Source: Acorus gramineus
Taxonomy: Eukaryota; Streptophyta; Magnoliopsida; Acorales; Acoraceae
Direction: 5' to 3'
DNA: 64,000 bases
Assembly (NCBI GenBank): GCA_030737835.1
Contig: CM060853.1
Span: 18,844,895-18,908,894, forward strand
Shown here: in pieces, positions 48,865-61,618 of the stretch
Layout: the number at the start of each line of letters is the position of its first letter
Numbering within the stretch: the stretch's first letter is position 1
Notes under the pieces: model-generated
The model's input: the letters and a program-made list of their open reading frames with translations, nothing else
Told to the model about the DNA's origin: nothing
Databases searched by the model: none
Position numbers and translations under genes: made by a program

Positions 48865-49718
48865 AGGGTTTGTTTTTTTATAACTCTGATCCAAAATTAT
48901 AATTTTTCATTTTTAGGAATCCATTTCTAATAGATTAAATGTTCATGAATAAACATGAGAATGGAATATTTCAAACAGAATTTTCTGAGTATTTCAACCT
49001 AATGAGAATGAACGAGAATGAATGTCAGATGACTTTTTAATAACATGGATCTATTTAAAAAGCGTACAGCGTACGTTTGGAATTCTCGTATGAATGCATA
49101 TAATCAAATAAATGGATATGGCTAAAATACTAAATAATAAGTTCGGTGTATTAATTTTTTTTTCCTAATCTAGTATACACTTAATTAGAAAAAAAAATCA
49201 AAATTATATGCATTTAATCCATTCAGTTATATATATTTCACCTTCCTTTTTGTGATAATTTGCACTCCACTAAATAAACACACACTTAAAAACAAAACAT
49301 ACATATGAGATTGTAAATGTGACCACTGGGAAAGAAAAAAAAAAAACACATAATTGTATAATAGTAAAAAGTTCATCCATACACTTGTGACTTGTCCAGG
49401 TTCTTGCATGCGTAACCTCTCTCAGGTTTTTGCCCCCATTTTCCTTCTCTTGGTTGGGTGTTAGGGTGAATGTCCATCCACAGAACCTTAGGTCGTTTAC
49501 ACAGGGTTGCCATACCTAATCATGTTTCACAATATGCATTTTGAATGAACATGTTATGCAAATGATCGAGCTGGATGGGGTACTTGATCCGGTTCTTAAA
49601 AAACTACAGTTTCACGTCACAATAAGCTTCTAATTTCTTGTTGAACTCTTTTTCGTTGGTAGAAAAAACAGGTAATTGTATACGCAACTTTTTTTTTGAA
49701 AAAATAAAATAAAAAACT

Positions 49719-50245
49719 TTCAAAAACACAGAATTTGCCGTTCAACCGTATTTTGATGACCAGAGGCCAAATGCCACCATTGATGGAAAAACATAATAAA
49801 ATAATGGAAAAAAATTCAAATAACCCCTTATAAACTGCCCGACATCCATATACTTAAAAGAGTTTAAAAAACACAGGATTTGTCAGTCAACCGCATTTTG
49901 ATGATCAAAGGCCAAATGCCATCATGGATGGAAAAACATAATAAAATAGGGTTAAAGACATCCAAATTCTTACAAACATGGATAATCTTTTATAAATCTT
50001 TATCAAAATTAGAACATATATACAATTCATTAAAAACTCACAAAAACCTATATGTATCCCCAGTTTTAACAAAAATTCATCATAACCCAACCTATCTTAT
50101 TTAATTTTAGGGTTAAAGACATCTAAGTCCCTACAAACATGGAAAAACCCATATAAGTCCCTACTAAAATTAGGACAGACGTACGAGTCCCTGAAAACTC
50201 AGAAAAACCCAATTATCATCCCTGAGTTAAATTTCCATTCAAACT
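49719..50245. repeat. two families of direct repeats
   Basis: Pair one: CAAAAACACAGAATTTGCCG... at 49719-49805 and AAAAAACACAGGATTTGTCA... at 49863-49950. Pair two: GGTTAAAGACATCCAAATTC... at 49951-50094 and GGTTAAAGACATCTAAGTCC... at 50110-50245. Both contain words typical of MITE-like filler and are non-coding. Confidence 0.7.
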
Positions 50246-50280
50246 TAACAGAATATTCCCAGAATATTCTGTCACATATA

Positions 50281-50540
50281 ATTGTATTGACATTGAAGTC
50301 CTTATAAACAGTCATAAAGACAAATTAGTCTATGCAAAAGACAAAATTGCCCCTGAAAGACTTTTATATTAAATTGTGTACACATTGCAGTCCCTATAAA
50401 CAATTATAAAGACAAATTAGTCCTTGCAAAAGATAAAATTGCCCCTGAAATTTTTTTACATTTAATTGGATAGACATTACAGTCCTTATAAATAATCGTA
50501 AAGACAAATTGGTACATGTAAAAGACAAAAATAATCATAA
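50281..50540. repeat. ~92-bp tandem repeat, three copies
   Basis: Copies start near 50281, 50373 and 50465. Each has the order GACATT-GCAGTCCTTATAAA, AAAGACAAATTAGTC, GCAAAAGACAAAATTGCCCC. Confidence 0.8.
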
Positions 50541-51029
50541 AATTGCATATCCGTGATCTGTAGCCCCCCCTTTCTCTGTTTTGGGCTGCTCTCTTCGTAA
50601 AAAATTTTGTGATAAGGGAGTTGTACTCCCTTTCTCATACTGCATCTTTGCTTGAGGGGATCTTTTCTATGATTCCTTTACCTCAAGCTTAGCTATTTCT
50701 TCTGCCTCCCCTGTTTTCCTTTTGTTCTGCTGCTTTCAGCATTGTACATTTGCTTATTTCAGTAATAAATACATAGAGTGCATTTACAAAGCCAAAAAAA
50801 GAAAAGAAAAGAAAAGAAAGAGATACCCTGTAGAGATGCACTACACACCCTTCGAAACAATGATTAATTATACCTTTCGAAATAATGACTAACTCCACAC
50901 CAACCCACATGAAAGTTTATCCATGGCCGCCAAGTAAATCAGGGGTTGGAGATCGTGATAGTGTTTCACCTTATAAATGTTCGGTATGTTTTACTTTTCA
51001 AGATAATTATGATTGTGAATGGTAGATAC

Positions 51030-51345
51030 TAGGGTTTCGTTTGGATAGTGAAATAGGGAGAGACTAAAAGAAAATAAGGGGAGGTTGGATCTAAAAACAT
51101 GTATGGGTGAAAGAATAAATGGGTATAACTATGTCAGAATAAATGTGAATAAATTATTATTTGTATTTTAGGTCACATGTGGAATTGTGTTATTCCACCT
51201 AATCCAATGGTATATATAACGACCCACTATCAAATCAATTGTCAGCACCTCTTATAAATAAGAGGTTTACAGGTCCAATAATTTTTTATCTATTATAAAT
51301 CATTATTCACACCTTATTCATATTTTATCGGTCAATCAAACAACA
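51030..51345. mobile_element. MITE copy related to 47966-48864
   Basis: Begins AGGGTTTCGTTTGGATAG. It carries TTATTCCACCTAATCC, CCACTATCAAATCAATTGTC, CACCTCTTATAAAT and CATATTTTATCGGTCAATCA, in the order seen in the other copies. The right end is not clear. Confidence 0.55.
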
Positions 51346-51363
51346 AAAATTAGGTGACTGAAG

Positions 51364-51385
51364 GTGACCAAGGTATCAGAGCCTG
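51364..51385 (+). other. possible orphan retrotransposon primer-binding site
   Basis: GGTATCAGAGCCTGATT matches the tRNA-Met type PBS core GGTATCAGAGC. No LTR or coding domain is recognisable around it, so it may be a relic or chance. Confidence 0.3.
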
Positions 51386-51399
51386 ATTCTATCAAAACC

Positions 51400-52540
51400 T
51401 AAGTATGATGTTGTTTTATTTATTTTAAAAGTTTGGACTCTTAGATCGTGTTTTATTTATTTTAAAAGTGGACGCTCATATAAAAAATATGACTGCATAT
51501 TTATTCTCCTGATATTGACATTGACCTACTTGTAAATTTTTATCATATTCTGATGTCGTTTTAGAAAATTATACAGTTCTGATTTGTATCCAAGTTTTCA
51601 TTTACTGGATTGAATAGGTGGGATATTTTTCACTCGAATATGATGCATTGATATTTGCTTGTTTGTGGGTGAATGAAGGCTTATACTCACCTCTCCCCAA
51701 CTTTAACCCACCTAATCCCTTTTTACCCATTTATTAATGTCTCCCTCTCTCGCACTCCACCTCATTTTGCTCACTTGAGAAACCACTCAGCAGCCATTAA
51801 AAGAGAGGAATGAAAGAAAGGAAAGAAGAGAGAAAGGGTTTTGTGTTTGAGCATTTCTTGGTCTCCCTCTCCTTCTCCAAAGACGATGAGGAGGTTCATG
51901 CTTGCGGGGTGAGTGTAGAGGCTTCGAGCGAGAAAACAGATGGAGTGCATGTTTGGGGTACTCGGGTACGCTCGGACCGCACAGTATGCATGTGAGGAGT
52001 ACTCGCTTAGACTCGGCAGTGCGTGTAGCGTATGCACAAAATGCTCGGAGCTAGGCGAGTGTGTACTTGTTAGTGGTTCGACCATCTCACTCTTTCAATG
52101 TCATTGAATTATAGTTGTCATGATTTATATACGGGAAATTATAATTGTTAGTCATTTTAACCTTCATGTTCAGATTAACTGAATCATGTAATTTGTTATT
52201 TGGGCCATTATTCATAGAGTCATGAGAGAGTTTGACATATATCCATTCTGCTTGAAATTTAAGAGTTGTTTGAGACTTAAATTGTAAGGTTGGTGTTGGT
52301 TTGTAAGACAGATCTGTCTTCTTAAGATTCTTGTAGAATTAGTATCTAGAGACATATTATGAGCATCGTCTCCTCATGTGATATGATTATCCATGTGTCT
52401 AGATGCTATATATGAAATTTAGTATCATAATATTACATGTGTTGCAAGTTACAAACTGAATTGTAAGGACTATCCAGCTTTGCGTGGGAAATGAACAGTT
52501 TTCAAAAATATTTTATCAGTTATGATGTCATAACTGCAGA
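51400..52540. other. gene-free stretch
   Basis: No frame with homology. The frames at 51771-52085 (-) and 51810-51995 (+) overlap a GA/CT-rich region and look like chance. Confidence 0.5.
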
Positions 52541-52544
52541 TGCA

Positions 52545-54508
52545 TCAGTTTTACATGGCTCTGGATGCTTAACACGTACATATTGACGACAAAGGCATCA
52601 GTGTTAGTTAACAGACATCCATGTGGCTTCTTCCATATTCACAAAGGACTTCACCAAGGTGATCTGTTATCCCCACTTCTATTTGTCATCGTTGCTAATG
52701 CTTTTAGTAGGATGATGAAGATGGCCTTTGAGAGAGAGATATGGGTGAAGGGACTATAGTGCAAAACAGGAGGTGCCACCATTTCCCACGTGCAGTATGC
52801 GGACAATACGATCGTTCTAAGCATGGCAAAGGACACGGTGAGGGGAGAAGTTTGTTTATACTTTGAGTTGGTGTTGGGACTTCAAATAAATTTTACGAAC
52901 GAGTGCTAACTTGGGGATCAACGTGGAGAGGCCTACCTTATCCAGGCTTGCGAGAGTCCTTTTTTGCGAAGTCCAGTCTTTTACGTTTAGACATGCGGAG
53001 CTACCTCTCCACTTGCGGAGCCTTCAGAAGTCGGATTGGGAACCGCTTGTGGAAAGTTTTGAACGTCGATTGGACGGGTGGAAGAGAAGATTCCTGAGCA
53101 TGGGTGGTTGGCTGACTTTACTTCAAGCTGTCCTTTTCAATCTCCCAATTTTTTTTATGATTTTATCACTGTTCAGAATTCCGAAAGGAGTGTTGAGGAG
53201 GTTGGAGGGGATTAGGAGGCGTTTATTCTAGTGCGGTGCAAAGGAGGATCGGCATAAGGTCCACATAATGAGGTGGGGCATCGTTTGCTCGAGCAAGAAG
53301 AAGGGGGGGTGCGGGGGTTGATTTGGTGGATATGAATAGCGCATTGCTATATAAATGGTTATGGAGGTGGCTGAGGCTTCCACAGTTGCTGTGGTGTGGG
53401 GAGACGGGAATGCTATGGCGCTTTGGCGGACCGGTTCCCATGGTGCAATTGCATATCATTGAGGATGTGGCGATATACCCTACAGGGGCAGGAGGAAATC
53501 TCAGAGGCAATAGGTTGGGAAATTGGCTCAAGTTTGTCGATGAGGTTTTGGGAGGATGTGTGTGGACCCCACTGAGGCAAAGATTCCCACGCACTTTTCA
53601 GATCTCCACCGAGGCCAGTGGCATGGTGTGTCAATTCTAGAGGAGCAGGGGAGATGGGGGATATTGGGAGGTATAGGTGCAAAGGAACCTTAACGATTCT
53701 AAGTGGACAGCCATCTTTCACTCCTTGAGATACTTCAATATGTGGAGGTGAGTCCGGGTCGTGGGCACACTCCGGTGTGGATTCCGGGGAGATTGGTGGG
53801 TTTCATACTCAAGAGTTGCTATGAGTGGATGAGAAGGGAAAGGCCGGTGGTCCAAGTAATTGCGTCCAAGTACAAGGAAATCTGGGGATGCAAGGTCCCT
53901 CTGAAGGTCAGAGCATTTATGTGGATGGTTTACTTACTCAAAGTTCTCACCAGATCTAGTATTGCACGCTAGTCTCCAGCGGTGGACACGACGTGTGCGT
54001 TGTGTTGATGGGAGGAAGAGATGGTGGATCACCTCTTTTTTAAGTGCCCCATGGTTCGGCAGATGTGGGGCTGGTTGCAGGTGGCTACGGGTTTGGAAGA
54101 GAGATTCCATGATGTGGAGGGGATGGGGGAGGCGGGCAGGAGTTTGCGGATAGCGGGGGATCGATCTTTGAGAGCCAAGATTTCACGATCGTATGATGGT
54201 GGTCAATTTTATTCAGGAGTGGGGAAGATTTTGTGGGCGTGGGGGTGGTGAGGGTGTTGGTGGGAGGTGTGATAATCTCTTGATTGGCCTCTCTTTTGGG
54301 AGAATGGGGAGGACATTTGGTGCAAACCATGAGTAGACGTCTCTTCTACTATTGGGGAGTAGTTCTCTGTTTTTCTCCATTCCATAGGCCTTCATTTTCT
54401 GTCTTGTTTTCTCTAAATTATCTTTTTTTTTTTGTAATTTTCCTTTGGATTTTGGCCTTTTATTAATACAAAGGTGATCCGCCTACCGTTTCCCTAAAGA
54501 AAAAAAAC
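52545..54508 (+). pseudogene. LINE (non-LTR retrotransposon) remnant, RT to 3' end
   Basis: Broken frames in order give GLHQGDLLSPLLFVIVANAF (RT fingers/palm motif), then QYADNTIVLSMAKDT, where the usual YADD active site reads YADN. Next come RRLDGWKRRFLSMGGWLTLL (thumb region), SKYKEIWGCKVPLKVRAFMW (start of the zinc-binding RVT domain) and EMVDHLFFKCPMVRQMWGW. It ends GCCTACCGTTTCCCTAAAG plus an A-run (to 54508). Several frameshifts and the lost catalytic Asp make it inactive. The endonuclease and 5' part are absent. Confidence 0.88.
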
Positions 54509-54509
54509 T

Positions 54510-56560
54510 ACCACCTAATAAGGAAGGGCACATAATTAAAAAGACGAATGATCAAAATCATAAGCAACCATTTATTGGTATAAAACAACCCATTCAAATA
54601 TACAAATTTTTTAAACGAATTCATGTCTTATATAATCCTATTTTTTAGACACTCCCATAGATTTTTTTTTCCCCTCTTTGGTTGATATTTCAACATAGGC
54701 CAATAAATAAATGAGAAAAATTCTCAACACAAAAGTGTAAACATGTCAGCACTTAGAAGGAGATGTTAACCTGAATCATTGTCCATTGCAGCAATCACAA
54801 GCATCATTGTAACTTGAGAAAACCAATAAGGATTTTTTAGTTGATAGCAGATGGACAATGCATAAAAAAAAAAAAAAACCTTAACTATACTGTTGAGGAG
54901 CTTGTCATGTATCATATATATTTTAAAAAAACAAAGGCTTGGTATAATCTGACTATATTAAGAATTTAACAATATTATATGTTTATCCACTAATGCCTAA
55001 CTAAAAGAAATATAAGCAGACGGTCCAAGATTCAAATTTAAGGTGATCATGGTATATATCTTACTTTTAGACATCATGCTAGAAACAAGATCAGCACATG
55101 TTCCAATTATTCTTTTCACATAAGAATGAAAACAAACCTGAAGTTAATGAAATCCATTGCAACAGATTACTTGTCAAATGGCTTCCCAAACATATAACAT
55201 TGCACAAATATTTATATGGAATCAAATGATTATGCTGAGATTATAATTTCATCAACAACGTGATTTTTTTTTTTGTTGGGGGGGGGGGGGGGGGGGGGGG
55301 GGGGTGTAATTTAAGCCTACACGCTGGACTTATAACCAAAATTGTTTTTCATTACAAATGTAGTTGGATAATGTGCAGCACCTGAGATCTAGATGCAGTT
55401 TGGAGCAATAATATGAGTAGACATATACTTATCTTGCTTCGATTAAAAAATAAATAATTAAATAAAGGACTCATAAAGTAATCAAGGAATGCTGAAATGA
55501 AATATGCAAATGTTACCAGAGGCTGCAGATGGAAGAGAATCAAATAAAGAATTCAAACCCCAACCACTCAAGTAATTATTAGAAACCTCAAAAAAAAAAA
55601 CTCGGAATATCTTAGGGAAAATCACCTTCAAACGTCCCAATTTCTCAGTCAATGTCCAAATCCCCTGCTACAGATGATGGAGATGAGGATGGCATTAACA
55701 AATATAAATTTTTCCCTTGGTTGTAAATGAGAAAATCAATGAGTTTTATTCCTTTTTGGGTGTCACAAAAAACAATTTCTTTTTAGATTGATTAACCTAT
55801 TGACCTAAGAACAACTTCACTGACTTGAATGGTTGTTCTTCAACTTACTGTCCCAGCAATTTTTCCCAAAAAACATGTGATAAAAGTGAAGCTTTAGCAA
55901 GAAGAAACAAAGAGATACATAGGGAAGGGAAGTATATTGGGTTACCAGAGGGGTCGAGGTCACCAAGGAGGCAGATGAACGATCCCACAAGAGAAAAAAT
56001 ATACTCCGTTAGATTTCGTCTTCATCCCTCTTTCACCACTACAACAATCTCATTCAAAGCTTCAAGTAGATCTCAGAAAGAAAGAAAGGAAAAAAAAGAG
56101 CTAAGAAAATAATGCACACATGGCAATGGAAACCCAACTAGGAGACACGAAGAGAGGGGAAAGTGAAATATCACCTCATCAAAAGACACATTGACAGAGA
56201 ACTTCAGTCCAGTCGACTGGGAATTACAAGGATATACCCTCCATTTGGAATAACCATCAGATTGTCCGGTTAGAAAAATTGTCGTTATCATGCCTCATTA
56301 TAGGATATTGTTTTAAATTTCCCAAAAGTTTTTCTAATTTAAGTTGTCACATTTGCGATTCAAGCCACATACCTTGTTTTAAAAACAAAGGCTATGTAAA
56401 TAAGAAATGAAGGAGAGAATGATACATTTTAAAAATCAAATGTCATGAGTTGCAAAAAATAAAGTATTAATTCACTTGGAATGTAGCAATTAGAAATCAA
56501 TGCTATTTAAAAAGCAAGGAAAAAACAAGACTACACAAAAATCAAAGGATGCGAGCGACA
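54510..56560. other. no gene recognised
   Basis: AT-rich sequence between the LINE and the satellite. It has a 27-G run at 55278-55304 and short A-runs. The frames at 55825-56112 (+) and 56073-56291 (-) show no motif I can name. Confidence 0.5.
55278..55304. repeat. poly-G tract (27 G)
   Basis: Uninterrupted run of 27 guanines, preceded by a T-run. It could form a quadruplex, but such runs are also prone to length errors. Confidence 0.9.
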
Positions 56561-59423
56561 AAAAATAAAATCTTAATGCAATTGAAATGTGACAGACAAA
56601 TACGATCCATGTCCGTCATCCTCAACGGTGCACCCATCCTCAAAGGGATGGTCATACAATGGTTTCCACCAAGTTTTCTTCCCTAACCCACCACATTTGG
56701 GATTCAAGCCATAGACCAATAAGTTGCCTTAAAAACAAATGCTATGCAAAATGAGAAGTGAAGGAGAAAGTGATGCTCGTTAGAAATCAAATGTGATGTG
56801 CTGCGAAAAATAAAGTATTAAATCACTTGAGTTGTAGCGATTAAAATCAATGTTATTTAGAATGCAAAGCGAAGGAGTGATGTTATTTAAAAAATAAAGG
56901 TGATGAGCAACGAAAAATAAAATCTTAAATCACTTGAATAATGGTAGACAAATGTAATCCATGGCCGTCATCCTCAGCGGCGCACCCGTGCACTTAAGGA
57001 GAAAAGTTGATGGCTTTAGCATGGTTTCCACAAAGTTTTCTTCCTTAAGCCACCACATTCGGGATTCAAGCCATAGACCTATAAATTGTCTTAAAAACCA
57101 ATGCTATGCAGAACGACAAATGAAAGAAAAAGCGATGCTCTTTAGAAATCAAATGTGATGGGTTGTGAAAAATAAAGTTTTAAATCACTTGAATTGTAGC
57201 GAGTAAAATCAATAATGTTATTTAGAATTAAAGGAAATTGTAGCTATTAAAATCAATGTTATTTAGAAAGAGAAGTAGAAACGATGTTATTTAAAACATA
57301 AAGGTTATGAGATGAAAAATAAAATCTTAAATCACTTGAAATGTGGCAGACAAATATGATCCATGGCCGTCATCCTCAGCGGCGCACCCGTGCACTTAAG
57401 GAGAAAAGTTGACGGTCATGGTCTGGTTTCCACCAAATTTTCTTCCCTAAGCCACCACATTCGAGATTCAAGCCATAGACCTTTAAATTGCCTTAAAAAC
57501 CAATGCAAAGTAGAATGAGAAATGAATGTGTAAGCGATGCTCTTTAGAAATCAAATGTAATGTGCTGTAAAAAATAAAGTTTTGTAAGGAATAAAATCAT
57601 TGTTATTTAGAATGAGAAGCGAAGGCGAAACGATGTTATTAATTAAAAAAGAGTGATGAGCGACAGAAAAATAAAATCTTAAATCATTTGAAATGTGGCA
57701 AACAAATACAATCCATGGCCGTCATCCTGAGTGGCGCACCCGTGCACTTAAAGAGAGAAGTCGATGGCCATAGTCTAGTTTCCACCAAGTTTTCTACCCT
57801 AAGCCTCCACATTCAGGATTCAAGCCACAAACCTATAAGTTGCCTTAAAAAGCAATACAATGCAGAAAGAGAAAATGAAAGAAAAAGCGATGTTCTTTAG
57901 AAATCAAATGTGATGTGCTGTGAAAAATATAACTTTTAAATCACTTGAATTGCGGCGATTAAAATCACTATTATTTAGAATGAGAAGGAAAAACAACGTT
58001 ATTTAAAAAATAAAGGTGATGAGCAACGAAAAATAAAATTTTAAATCGCTTGAAATGTGTGGCAAACAAATACAATTCATGGCCATCTCCTTTAGTGGCT
58101 TACCTGTGCACTTAAAGAGAAAAGTTGATGGCATAGTCTGGTTTCCACCAAGTTTTATTCCTTAAGCCACCACATTCGGGATTCAAGCCACAGACCTATA
58201 AGTTGCTTTAAAAACCAATGCAATGTAGAATGAGAAATGAATCAGAAAGCGATGCTCTTTAGAAATCAAATGTAATGTGCTGCAAAAAATAAAGTTTTAA
58301 ATTACTTGAATTGTAAGGATTAAAATCAATGTTATTTAGAATGAGAAGTGAAGGAGAAACGATGTTATTTATAAAACAAAGGTGATGAGCGACAAAAAAA
58401 TAAAATCTTAAATAACTAGAAATGTGGCAGACAAATACGATCTGTGGTCGTCATCCTGAGTGGCGCACCCGCGCACTTAAGGAGAAAAGTTGATGGCCAT
58501 AATCTGGTTTGCACCAAGTTTTCTTCCCTAAGCCACCACATTCAGGATTCAAGCCACAGGCCTATAAATTGCCTTAAAAACCAATGCAATACAAAATGAG
58601 AAAATGAAAGAGAAAGCGATGTTCTTTAGAAATCAAATGTGATGTGCTGTGAAAAAAATAAGTTTTAAATCACTTGAATTGTATTGATTAAAATCAATGT
58701 TATTTAGAATGAGAAGTGAAGACAAAACAACGTTATTTAAAAATAAAGGTGATGAGCGACGAAAAATAAAATTTTAAATCACTTGAAATGTGGCAAACAA
58801 ATACGATCCATGGCCGTCATCTTCAGTGGCGCACCCGTGCACTTAAGGAGAAAAGTTGATGGCATAGTCTGGTTTCCACCAAATTTTATTCCTTAAGCCA
58901 CCACATTCGAGATTCAAGCCACAGACCTATAAGTTGCTTTAAAAACCAATGCAATGTAGAATGAGAAATGAATGAGAAAGCGATGCTCTTTAGAAATCAA
59001 ATGTAATGTGCTGCAAAAAATAAAGTTTTAAATTACTTGAATTGTAAGGATTAAAATCAATGTTATTTAGAATGAGAAGTGAAGGAGAAACGATGTTATT
59101 TATAAAACAAAGGTGATGAGCGACAAAAAAATAAAATCTTAAATCACTTGAAATGTGGCAGACAAATACGATCTGTGGTCGTCATCCTGAGTGGCGCACC
59201 CGCGCACTTAAGGAGAAAAGTTGATGGCCATAATCTGGTTTGCACCAAGTTTTCTTCCCTAAGCCACCACATTCAGGATTCAAGCCACAGACCTATAAGT
59301 TGCCTTAAAAATCAATGCAATGCAGAATGAGAAAATGAAAGAGAAAGTTATGTTCTTTAAAAATAAAATCTGATGTGCTGCGAAAAAAAAAGTTCAAAAG
59401 CACTTGAATCGTGGCGATTAAAA

Positions 59424-59705
59424 TCAATGTTGTTTTCTTCCCTAAGCCACCACATTTAGGATTCAAGCCACAGACCTACAAGTTGTCTTAAAAATCAATG
59501 CAATGTGCAGAATGAGAAAATGAAAGAGAAAGTGATGTTCTTTAGAAATCAAATGTGATGTGCTGCAAAAAAAAAAAGTTTAAAATCACTTGAATTGTAG
59601 CGATTAAAATCAATGTTGTTTAGAATGAGAAGTAAAGGAGAAACAACGTTATTTTAAAAAAAAAGGTGATGAGCAACGAAAAATAAAATCTTAAATCAGT
59701 TGAAA
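59424..59705. repeat. truncated satellite unit at an illegitimate junction
   Basis: The unit that begins near 59161 jumps at about 59430 from AAAATCAATGTTGT straight to TTCTTCCCTAAGCCACC. A partial unit lacking the header follows before the next full one. This looks like an unequal-exchange or deletion junction. Confidence 0.75.
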
Positions 59706-61148
59706 TGTGGAAAACAATACGATCCATGGCCGTCGTCTTCAGTGGTGCACCCGTGCACTTAAGGAAAAAAGTTGATGACCATAGTCTGGTTTCCACAAAG
59801 TTTTCTTCCTTAAGCCACCACATTCAGGATTCAAGCCACAGACCTATAAGTTGCCTTAAAAACCAATGCAATGCAGAATGAGAAAATGAAAGAGAAAGCG
59901 ATGTTCTTTAGAAATCAAATGTGATGTGCTGCGAAAAATATAAGTTTTAAAACACTTGAATTGTATTGATTAAAATCAATGTTATTTAGAATGAGAAGTG
60001 AAGACAAAACAACGTTATTTAAAAATAAAGGTGATGAGCGACGAAAAATAAAATTATAAATCGCATGAAATGTGTGGCAAACAAATACAATCCATGGCCA
60101 TCGCCTTCAGTGGCGTACCCGTGCACTAAAGGAGAAAAGTTAATGGCCATAGTCTGGTTTCCACCAAGTTTTCTTCCTTAAGCCACCACATTCGGGATTC
60201 AAGCCACAGACCTATAAGTTGCCTAAAAAACCAATGCAATGTAGAATGAGAAATGAATGTGAAAGCGATGCTCTTTAGAAATCAAATGTAATGTGCTGTA
60301 AAAAATAAAGTTTTAAATTACTTGAATTGAAAGGATTAAAATCAATGTCATTTAGAATGAGAAGTGAAGGAGAAACGATGTTATTTATAAAACAAAGGTG
60401 ATGAGCGACAAAAAAATAAAATCTTAAATCACTTGAAATGTGGCAGACAAATACGATCTGTGGTCGTCATCCTGAGTGGCGCACCCGCGCACTTAAGGAG
60501 AAAAGTTGATGGCCATAATCTGATTTCCACCAAGTTTTCTTCCCTAAGCCACCACATTCAGGATTCAAGCCACAGGCCTATAAATTGCCTTAAAAACCAA
60601 TGCAATACAAAATGAGAAAATGAAAGAGAAAGCGATGTTCTTTAGAAATCAAATGTGATGTGCTGTGAAAAAAATAAGTTTTAAATCACTTGAATTGTAT
60701 TGATTAAAATCAATGTTATTTAGAATGAGAAGTGAAGACAAAACAACGTTATTTAAAAATAAAGGTGATGAGCGACGAAAAATAAAATTTTAAATCACTT
60801 GAAATGTGGCAAACAAATACGATCCATGGCCGTCATCTTCAGTGGCGCACCCGTGCACTTAAGGAGAAAAGTTGATGGCATAGTCTGGTTTCCACCAAAT
60901 TTTATTCCTTAAGCCACCACATTCGGGATTCAAGCCACAGACCTATAAGTTGCTTTAAAAACCAATGCAATGTAGAATGAGAAATGAATGAGAAAGCGAT
61001 GCTCTTTAGAAATCAAATGTAATGTGCTGCAAAAAATAAAGTTTTAAATCACTTGAATTGTAAGGATTAAAATCAATGTTATTTAGAATGAGAAGTAAAG
61101 GAGAAACGATGTTAGTTATAAAACAAAGGTGATGAGCGACAAAAAAAA

Positions 61149-61618
61149 CATCGAAGCGATAGCGGATATAAGAGCGGAAATAAGTGTGGTGCGGAGCATA
61201 AAAGCGACGAAGGAGCGTAAGAAGCGACAGCTATGGAGCGGAAAAAGGAGCTTGCTTAATTAGAAAGTGAGGTGAGTTCACTTCCCAAAGCGGATGATTG
61301 GAGCGATATAAAATACCGATAATCCTTAATATAGAGTTTCTCTCGAATCCTTTATTAAGAAAGCGAACCTCTAATCCTTAATATAGAGCTTGACTCAAAT
61401 CAAGTATTAAGAAAGCGAACTCAAAAGACCTTTAAAACGGGCCACTTTTGAAACTCAAGTCTGATCTCTTAGTTCATTCTGTTTTATGACTTTGTGGCCT
61501 ATATGAAATGCAACTTGTTCATATGCTCTGTAATAAGAATCATAATGAATGGCTAGTACAAAGTCTATCATAGTAAGGTGATCCTTGTGTTGCAGTCGTT
61601 CTCTCCCAAGGTAAATAT
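61149..61618. other. 470-bp non-satellite island inside the array
   Basis: Satellite sequence stops after GATGAGCGACAAAAAAA and resumes at AATCACTTGAAATGTGGCAG; about 10 bases of the unit (TAAAATCTTA) are replaced. The insert begins purine-rich (CATCGAAGCGATAGCGGATA) with many AGCG words. It then has two copies of AATCCTTAATATAGAG (near 61320 and 61375), each followed by ATTAAGAAAGCGAAC. No target duplication, inverted termini, poly(A) tail or coding frame is visible. Origin unknown. Confidence 0.75.

Noticed and set aside
51364-51385. A second LTR retrotransposon from the PBS-like word
   Set aside because: No LTR pair, PPT or coding domain nearby; kept only as a low-confidence site.
55825-56291. 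Possible small exons between the LINE and the satellite
   Set aside because: Two overlapping frames on opposite strands, no motif, no convincing splice partner.
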